Origin: Catonia carolina
Lineage: Eukaryota; Arthropoda; Insecta; Hemiptera; Achilidae
Length of the DNA: 64,000 bases
Direction: 5' to 3'
Assembly (NCBI GenBank): GCA_035578175.1
Contig: JAQMRL010000001.1
Coordinates: 48,693,553-48,757,552, forward strand
Every line of letters begins with the position of its first letter. The stretch's first letter is position 1. Shown here piece after piece: positions 55,804 through 64,000 of the stretch. A program made the position numbers and the translations under genes. Below the pieces are notes generated by a model. The model saw nothing but the letters and a program-made list of their open reading frames with translations. It had not been told where the DNA came from and did no database searches.

Positions 55804-57887
55804 CCAGTATTAAAATTAAGATCGTATTCATGAATTTGTAAATAGGCTACTTCATATAATTCTTTAAAGTATATAATCATACTAATAATAAGTATATAAT
55901 CTCTGGTAGGGCGTGTACCCTTATTTTGTTTATAAACTAAAACCTATTAATGAGATCTTTAACCTGTTAGATTTTTAAAATAAATTATCAAGAAAATTAA
56001 GCTGGGTTACGCGGAGTTATATGGCCTAGGATCCTGAATTAAAATTTAATTATTGTTCATTAGCTATATACAAACTTTGCCACACTAGAAAATTATTTTT
56101 AAGTTTCTTCCCTTAAATTATAATTTTACATAATCTGTAGTCTACTGGTTTTTGCAGTAAGTATTTAAGGCCTAAAAGTATTTGAATTGCTATCGCTCAC
56201 TGATTTACGAAGACGAACAAAATGCTCTTACATCATGTATCATTAACATCAGCATCTCCGATTGACGCTGAAATACATTCCTATTTATCTGCATAGTTGT
56301 ATTTTAAATTCTGGTGTATCTAAAAACTAACTCAAATATTTTAGTAAAAACAACATTCCTTAACACAATACTAAAGTACCAGCAATTTTCATTTAACCGG
56401 CTTAATAAATAATTGAGGACTAATTACTTTAGATGGCGAAAGTAAAGTAAATTACTATGTTTTCTCAAAAATTTAATATTTAATTTAAATTATACGCTGA
56501 AATTCAATACTATTTGTTAGAATGAATTAAGTAGCATTGTACGAGTATACTGAACATTCTTTCTATTCATAGAGTGCATTTTAATTGTTTCTATTTACTA
56601 AAATAAACACTACCATACAGGTTAACGGATGCAAATAAGTGAATACAAATTATAACTAAGTGCTTTCAAAAATAACTTTCAAGTAAAACCTTCGTTTACA
56701 AAATACAAAACTGTCCAAAATACAGAGTATTTTAACTATAAAAATTTAAATCAAAACTATAAAATTTAAATTTCAAAATATATCAAGAAACTACAAAAAT
56801 TTACATATTTTTTATTATCTACGAAGGAAAACGATTTTATTTCAGTAAAAATATTGCAAGTTATTAAAAATATTTAGATTTTAAAATACGTGAAGACATT
56901 TAAAATAATATATACTATACGTTACATTTACATACCTGACTACTATTCCATTTTTCTAGAATGTAGATGTACATGATGTTCTATAGCCTCAGAGTTTATC
57001 TATTTAATAACCTCTAACTAAAAAGGTTCAATATCCTTGTAGCGTAGACAAGTATTTCCCACAGGACAATGTCTCCTGTACTTACACATTCTTTCGAAAT
57101 GTATAAATAAGGATATATCACTTAAAAATTACGAAGGATAATGTTTCTTTCTGATATATATTCTTAAAACAAAAGAGAATAAAGGTCCTCTGAGACAAAA
57201 ATATTTTTGATGCCACACCATACTTGTTTAGTTAATATACTACGCTGTTTTTCCTCTTAACTAACAAACTTTGAAAGAAACTAATTACTTATTTACATAA
57301 ATCTTACTTTCAAAAACTCAAAAATAAAGCAACGACTTATAATTAACGGAGAGAAATATTGCACTGTTATTCTCTTTCTACAATGCTGCTTCAATTATTA
57401 ATTCTTTATTTCATTAACTTTTCTGAGAAGTACACTTGTTATTGGCAAGTTGACATACAAACTAAATGTTTAATGAACACCAAAACTTAAGAATTAGTTG
57501 TTATGCGCACAATTAGAAATTTATTGTGATTAATATACTAATTTGGCATCAATCAAACACAATTAAGACTTAATTAATTAAAGTCATTTCAAATATAAAA
57601 TACAACGTAGGCTATGTTGTGGACATCTGACGAGCGCTTTCGAGTCGTGAGATGCGTGCATAGAATTCTAAATTACTCCCTGCACTTTACGTATTAGTTT
57701 CTCATTTAATATTGTTATGTAGAATCGCAATTTTAGCATTGAACAGAGAGAGGTTCACTGTGAATTTCAGCCAAGGTTCAAAAACGAGTGACCGGGGTAC
57801 AATAACATTTGCATTGTAATCTGCAATGTCAGTGCTTCATAATTTTTCCAGCCGCTATAAATCAATGATTTTTCGCTTAATTCAAGT
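55804..57887. other. No feature recognised
   Basis: AT-rich. I found no repeat of the families seen elsewhere and no exon-like frame. Confidence 0.6.
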
Positions 57888-58072
57888 ACGGTTACCTGTG
57901 TACTTTGATGGTCGGGGTTCAATTAACCATACTTTAACAGGAATAATCAGCCTGAGTCTGTACACAACTTCATTTACACGTCATCCATATTAACCTCATC
58001 TTATTGGGTTATGGGGCTGTTTATTGTTCTTAAATAGATTGCAACGAACACACATTAGGGATTTAAAAAATC
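57888..58072 (+). repeat. SINE family S3, 3' part
   Basis: Contains GTGTACTTTGATGGTCGGGG, ACTTCATTTACACGTCAT and TTGGGTTATGGGGCTGTTTA. The tRNA-like head is missing. Confidence 0.65.
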
Positions 58073-58446
58073 TCAAGTTCGGACAAAGTGAAATGGATCT
58101 GCTCATTATTTTCGACCAGATGCTTCTCGATGATTCCAATACTTTTTCATGAAGTTGGATATTTAATTAACTTGTTTTTTGTTCGTTTGTTTCCACTAAC
58201 GTTTCACTCTTGTTCTCACATGGAAGCCTTTGTAGCTTATAAGTACATTTTTTGAATTTGCCCCAGTTTCAAATGGGAATAATTGTAACAATTCCAAATT
58301 ATTTCAGATCAGTCTCTGTTCCCTTGAATCATTTATTTTTAACTTTTGAAATATAATTTTTTTCGAAAATTTACTAAATCCAGGGTTATCTCTTCGAAAT
58401 AAATTAAGATAGAACACCAAGCACCTTTTTCTCGAAAGTCTGTCAA

Positions 58447-59387
58447 TTTTTACTTTCTCTTGCCCTGTATGAATACAGCTATAGGAAAGGAGATAATTGT
58501 TTTCATGGCTATTTCTCAAAGTCGTGTTTTCACTGTAAACAACTTTCCCGACCCCTGAACCCAAGAAACATGTTTTCAGCGATTGGTCTGTATGTGAGTG
58601 TATGTGTCCGTGTGTTTGTGAACAAAATGTCTCAAGAACGGAATATCGTACAAAGTTGAAACTTGGAACTTAAAGTTAGTTATTACTAAGGAACACGAAC
58701 ATTTTTATCAAAATCGGTCAATCGGAAATAGTAGTTTATTCGAGCAATTTTTCACTTTTTGGCGATTTTCTGTAAAACGGCTCCTACGATTTTTTAAAAA
58801 TTTCCTCATATACTATATTTTTTTATGTTCTGCAAAATAGAAAAAGCGCTATTCAGTGTACTACAGTCTGCAGAAAATCTTGGGGCTGTAGTTATTGTTT
58901 GTAAAGATTTCGGCCTTTTTGTGCATTTTAGGGGAAAAGTGTTTATAATTAATGTTGTAGAAAATACAACCTACAACTTTTATTTCGAACACTTTTATGT
59001 GTAACGCTTAGCTTACCGTCACCTAGTAATTTTCTGTATTTTTCTCATAAAAATCGGTAAAAAAAGGAATTTTTCAATATTGCAACCTTAGTATGCATTT
59101 ACGTCAGAAGTGTATATAATTTCAAAGTTATAAAAAATTTAAAAATCTATAAATTTTATTTTAAGAATATTTTTTTAGAGCTTAGTTTAGAGTCAATTAG
59201 TAATTTTACTTATTTTCAAGTTCTACAGAGGTTGGTTTTTATGTAAAGTCATTAAAAATCATGATTAATATTAGGTCACGTTTTTAATTTTACATTCTTT
59301 ACTTATGATTAAACATAGAAAGTTATATATTTCATCATTGATATTGACAAGAAAAAATCGTGGGAGTGTTTCATACCAGATTTTTCA
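58447..59387 (-). repeat. Repeat R2, diverged copy
   Basis: Nearly full length but the most worn: the right inverted motif is changed to GACAAGAAAAAATC. A frame at 58304-58564 overlaps its left end and corresponds to the recurring short peptide. Confidence 0.75.
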
Positions 59388-60054
59388 GGTCATTGCGATC
59401 TTAAGTATAATGTAAATAAAGCAAAAATAAAAATAGATTGTTAGGATTTATTACAGTTGTATGCGTACGTGAACTTGAGTGGATGCGAAACATAGCCTAA
59501 AAAATTGAAATAAGAAAAGCTGTGTGTATCTTTTAATACATAACACTTATAGAACAGGTGATTAAATTAATTAAGAATGAAACCTCAAGTAAGATCATTT
59601 AATTACATCTTTAATTATACGTAAAATGTGTACTGCTACGTAAAAAGTATAATGCGGTTTGTGGTCCAAGACGCAAGAATCGTACTAAATTTCTGAACAT
59701 AGTGAGAAAAATGTCTTGGTTTAAAATACTTTCTGCAGTTGTTTGCCTATTATGTTCATGTCTCAATTTATCCTCCATTGCTTACCCGATATCTGTAAAT
59801 GAACAGTTACTTAGTAACAGAAACTTGGTACTTTAAGACCAAATATTAGAGTGAAACACTACTCATGTGAAATCAAAACTTCATTTATGTTAAATTTATT
59901 AAAGAAAACTATTGACCTCTCAGAAAAATAGCGTTTACTTCGTCGTGACTCTGTTTATATATAGTAGGTCCTACAGATGAGAACGTTTTGTGACAGTGTA
60001 AATTTTTTTATATTTGTTGGTATTTTGATAAAATTTTGAGTTGATATAGCGGTC

Positions 60055-60200
60055 AGCGAAACTGATTTATACGTAAGGAATCCCGTTTTTGATTCTCGAC
60101 AGGTCTAGCATTTTTCATCACTCATTTTCATTTACCACTCTTTACCATATGCATTAGCGTTAATGTGCATAACGGACGTATAATAAATTAAAAAATAAAA
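60055..60200 (+). repeat. SINE family S2 remnant
   Basis: Contains a worn head, TTTTTGATTCTCG as B box, GGTCTAGCATTTTTCATCA and ATGCATTAGCGTTAATG, ending in an A-rich run. Confidence 0.55.
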
Positions 60201-62769
60201 TGGTATTAATATTAACCAGTTATTTATTCCCAGTGTTTTAGAGGCTTATATTTTTTTTAGGCGTGTATTCCAGAATCTATTTGGAATTTCACACCCTTCA
60301 TTCATTAAAGATTTTTCATCCATTTATTGCAACAATAACTGATTCCCTGAATCCTGGTTGAGAGGGCTAAGAAGCCCTATGATGGCGACATCGTGTTAAG
60401 GAACACCTGGTCGCTCGGGGAACAATATAACAGAATAATTGCAACCTCAAGAAATTTAGGGGGAATTTTATAGTTTAAATAGGAAATAGGATTCTGGTTC
60501 GTGGGACATTGGAACTGGGACTTGAAAGGAGGTAATTTATTTTTAGAAGTTATTTGTGGAAAATTTAAATTAAGGGACAAGTGGGTTTAAGAGCGGCTCT
60601 TTTATTTTATTTTATTTTTCAGTGGCCTTTTTTCAGTTTTGTGGGAGGTCTATTATCTTGGTGAGGGGAAGGCATGCATGTTACTGAACGTGGACTAAAG
60701 GTATAATTTAAGGTAGGGGTTAGTTTATGATTTCAGGGGAGACGGAGAGGGAGAGTTTGGCATAATCACCGGCCTTTTTATCTTCTGAGTGTTTATTAAT
60801 TTAAAATGGCGGCTCTTTTCACCGTAGTGGAGTGATTATGCATAGGAACATGGGGACAACTACCAACTGGGGGGAGTGAGTCATACAAGTAGGAGGGGCA
60901 TGGGCAAATAAGAGGAATACTGATTCCCTTATTTACACTAATATTGTCTTCAACTAATGCATTACATTGTGATTTGAAACTCTGTCCTCCTCTAAAAAAA
61001 ACCTTTTTGAAATTTTTTCTTCTGATTTAGCTATTAAAACTTTATCGTTAGCAGACAAAATAGTATTAATGGAGAGACCATGACTTATCTCAATAATGGA
61101 TTGATAAACAGATTTTAAATTATTTTGAATTTAAAATGAATCCAGCCTTGAAAGTACGAAGCCGATAAAATGGTTAGTTCATCGGCAATTTAATATGATT
61201 TTTACGAAAACCCCAGTTAAAACCAATTTAAAAAAAATTTGATACCTACCTAAAATGTAGGCTACATAATAAAAAGCCAAGAATCTGAGAAATACATAAA
61301 AATTGGTCAATTTTACGCCTGTTTTTCATTACACGGTAAAATGTGCGCGCAGACGGTCATCCTTCTGAAATAACTTTTTTGGTTTCAGAGATCATGAAAG
61401 TTAAAGTTGAAATTTTTCCAACATCATATTGCGTTCTTATTCTAGACTATAGACAGATTTTCGAGAGAGTAAAAAAATGTTGAAAAATTTAAGAAAATAA
61501 GGAAAACATTTATTACGGTAAAAAATGCAGAACACATTCACAGGACAGTTCGTATTGTAATACAAAACTGTAGTCTATATGTAGACATTTTAAATGATAC
61601 CCGATGGTCAGCTAAAACATATTTTTTGAATTAATTATATTATAAACATTTTTATATGGAACGATTTGTTTTACATGGTATATAAAAACGTCATACACAA
61701 CATTTCAGTTGATTTATGCACAAAATTTCTGAATTTTGATTTGACATCTTTTAATCAAAGATTGTATCTTCCATTCAGAACTTGTTTTATTCGTTCCAAG
61801 AATTAGACGAATGTTATTAAAGAGCACTAAAGGTATGTTATAAACTTTAAAGCGCAAGATTTGCAGATGCATATCTTTCATAATATTAAAGCAGCTGGTA
61901 TTATGAAATATAAGTCCATTAAATGACCCTTCCTTTATATGTATACAGTAAGCCCTTATCATCGCATCATAATCACACTTGTTTATGCTCCGTCAGACAC
62001 TGCAGCATCCATCCTAATGTAACCGCTGTAGTTACGCTATTGCACAGAGGAAGTCGATTCAGCGAAACGAGACAATTAATCTAGAGGGCAAGGCTAATTA
62101 ATTTTTTTGTTTTATTTTGTTTCATTTAGCCACCAAATTGAAATTCATCCTACTGGTTTATGTATGCATTTAGTTGTCCTGTTCTTTTTAACCCAAAAAG
62201 TCTCCTATTATGTGTTTTAAATTATTATTTTAGCCTGTTAAAAATTTGTAAACATAACCTTGAAATTAAATGTATAAGGACAAAGTTAAGCCTACGTTGT
62301 TTAGAGTAAATGAATGAGTGAGTAAGAGATTTTGGACAAATGAAAATTAAAAGTTATTTTTAAAGAACATTTTTACAATAGCCTACGTATTTTGTAGCCC
62401 AGGCAAGTACAACTAATTTGTTGATTGAAAATCGATTCACAAAGTTTGAACGAGCGGCTGGTAAGGAAAAAAGCAGAAAACTGTTTAAAGATTTATAAAA
62501 AAGGTGGCTCCTTTGAAACTCAAAACAAACTAGAATCTTAACGACAAAAACGAATAAGTTGAATGTTCTTCGATTATACATGGTTTCCGATAAGTGTAAA
62601 AAACACATTTAAATAATACAACATGATTGGCTGACTGAAACGAAAAAATGATGTATTTTTGCTTGGTTGTTTAAGTTTTCCTATAATTTTGAGAAGTAGC
62701 CTATACTAGACAAAATATTTTCAAGAATTTTTTTGCGACTTTGTACAGCTTTTGTTGCGTTTTTCGGAT
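60201..62769. other. No gene recognised
   Basis: 60300-60950 is richer in G than the rest of the region, with GGGGA runs and an 82-codon-or-shorter set of frames lacking motifs. The remainder is AT-rich. Confidence 0.5.
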
Positions 62770-63000
62770 ACCACTATTTATCCACTAATCTACTGTAAGC
62801 CCCTTTCGTCATCGCCTCCATTACTTCAATCATCCATTTCTTTGCTGGGCTTACTCTTCTCATTCTCTCCCTTAAGGTCCTGTTCCATATTCTGCTGTAT
62901 CACCGTCTTCATTCATCTGACGCAAGTATCCTTACCACAACAATATTTTTTTGATTTAACGCACTGTTTGACCTTTCAACTTTTTCCCCAGATTGTGTCG
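62770..63000 (-). pseudogene. Possible RTE-like 3' remnant
   Basis: The minus strand reads GYLRQMNEDGDTAEY and, in another frame, RMRRVSPAKKWMIEVMEAMT, resembling the end of an RTE-like reverse transcriptase. A 113-codon plus-strand frame over the same bases is very Ser/Leu/Phe-rich and looks like its shadow. Confidence 0.4.
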
Positions 63001-64000
63001 TTCCTCATGTGGTTCAACGTTGAGATCAACAACTTCTTCTCCAGAAATTTATTTGTGCAATCGAACTTATACTTTTCTCTGAAGAGTTCTTAAGTTTCTG
63101 TACTTTATATCAGAACGCTTTGCTGTATAATTATTCCAGTTGGAAGAAATTTATTTACTCAATAAATAATTTTCTCATTTCACTTTTGGGTTCAAATTTA
63201 CTTTGCTATAATTTAAATGAATATATGAGCTCCGTTGTTATAAGAACTGGTTTTTAGGAACATTCACGACACAATGTATCCGAACAACACCGTTTTGAAA
63301 TACCAACAACAGAAAACAACAGTAAATAGACAATTTTAGGATAGAATAATGAAATAACAGCCATCAAAGAGATTTTTTTTGTAATTTTGTGTAATAAGCA
63401 TAGGCTAAGTAATTAATACTTTAGAAATTTCATTTTTATCTTAAACACTTGATAAATTAATTTGTTTCAAGTAATTGTCAGGCATTGTGTTTTAGTAGAT
63501 ATTTTTGAACGCAACCTATGTAGATTGCTGAAAGTTTTCTGTGACAACAAAATAAAATCGTTACGACATTTAAACGGTTCAGAGCAATTAAATAGTAAAC
63601 GTTTTTACCCTCTCAACCCTAACCAAAAATAACACATCTCTTAAGTGCTTGTTTTTCAAACTGGGAACAGAACAACATCACTGCGGTACTGACTACATGG
63701 ATGTAAAAATAATTTACAATTGTTTACGTTACCTCTGCATTTAATTTTATGACTTTTATATCGTCACATCATTTTACCGTTTTGTCTAAAAAAACACAAA
63801 CTTAACAGGCTATATAACTGTCAATGATATCATTATAGCTCATCATAAAAATAAATATCATTAAAATAACAAATTTAAAAGGCCAAAAAACCCTGGTTTA
63901 TAGGCCTATGCATAAGTGATAAATTTAAATTTTAGAGTAGTTTAATAATTTAGTAAAATCTGGGTATTTAAAGATCTTGTTTTTTATTTTTAGTTAGATA
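63001..64000. other. No feature recognised
   Basis: AT-rich to the right edge without a supported frame or repeat. Confidence 0.6.

Noticed and set aside
62752..63093. 113-codon plus-strand frame, Ser/Leu/Phe-rich
   Set aside because: It overlaps a minus-strand remnant resembling an RTE-like C-terminus and has low-complexity composition, so it looks like an antisense shadow.
1..64000. CRISPR arrays, bacterial operons, riboswitches
   Set aside because: None seen. Introns, SINEs and eukaryotic transposons show that this is animal nuclear DNA.

Overview
This window is nuclear DNA from an animal, most likely an insect. It is AT-rich, has one gene spread over about 20 kb with spliceosomal introns, and is packed with transposable elements (mariner, piggyBac-like, Tigger/pogo-like, RTE- and Jockey-like non-LTR retrotransposons, a Penelope-like element, several tRNA-derived SINEs). 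The single lipoyl domain and the residues of the E2 gene fit an insect. The repeat load suggests a large-genome group such as a hemipteran, but that is a guess.

The only gene that can be read from start to stop is on the minus strand at 7113-27203: the E2 subunit of the pyruvate dehydrogenase complex (dihydrolipoamide acetyltransferase, DLAT). Nine exons join in frame to 503 codons with a mitochondrial leader, one lipoyl domain, a peripheral-subunit-binding domain and a catalytic domain ending in the DHRxxDG active-site motif. Its eight introns hold an apparently intact mariner (22882-24229), a Penelope-like fold-back with GIY-YIG endonuclease remains and two hammerhead-ribozyme-like cores (24670-25562), a nearly open non-LTR reverse transcriptase (16387-17907), a Jockey-like 3' end, a piggyBac-like deletion derivative with TTAA ends, two oppositely oriented RTE-like pieces nested in each other, and SINEs.

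Right of DLAT, 27.2-36.4 kb holds decayed transposons and one distinctive element of unassigned superfamily (32277-33795) with 24-nt inverted ends, repeated 22-nt palindromic motifs inside them and a 'FADGCGRQNKN' coding remnant. At 36513-36734 on the plus strand is a likely first coding exon of an unidentified type II membrane protein with a coiled-coil stalk. I could not find its other exons.

From 36.7 kb to the end I see no recognisable host coding exon. The region contains SINEs (some with clean target-site duplications), a fold-back mariner, a Tigger/pogo-like MITE, seven copies in all of a ~390-bp repeat (R1), four copies of a ~0.8-1 kb repeat (R2), and worn non-LTR 3' ends. The last 8 kb (56-64 kb) is mostly featureless AT-rich DNA.
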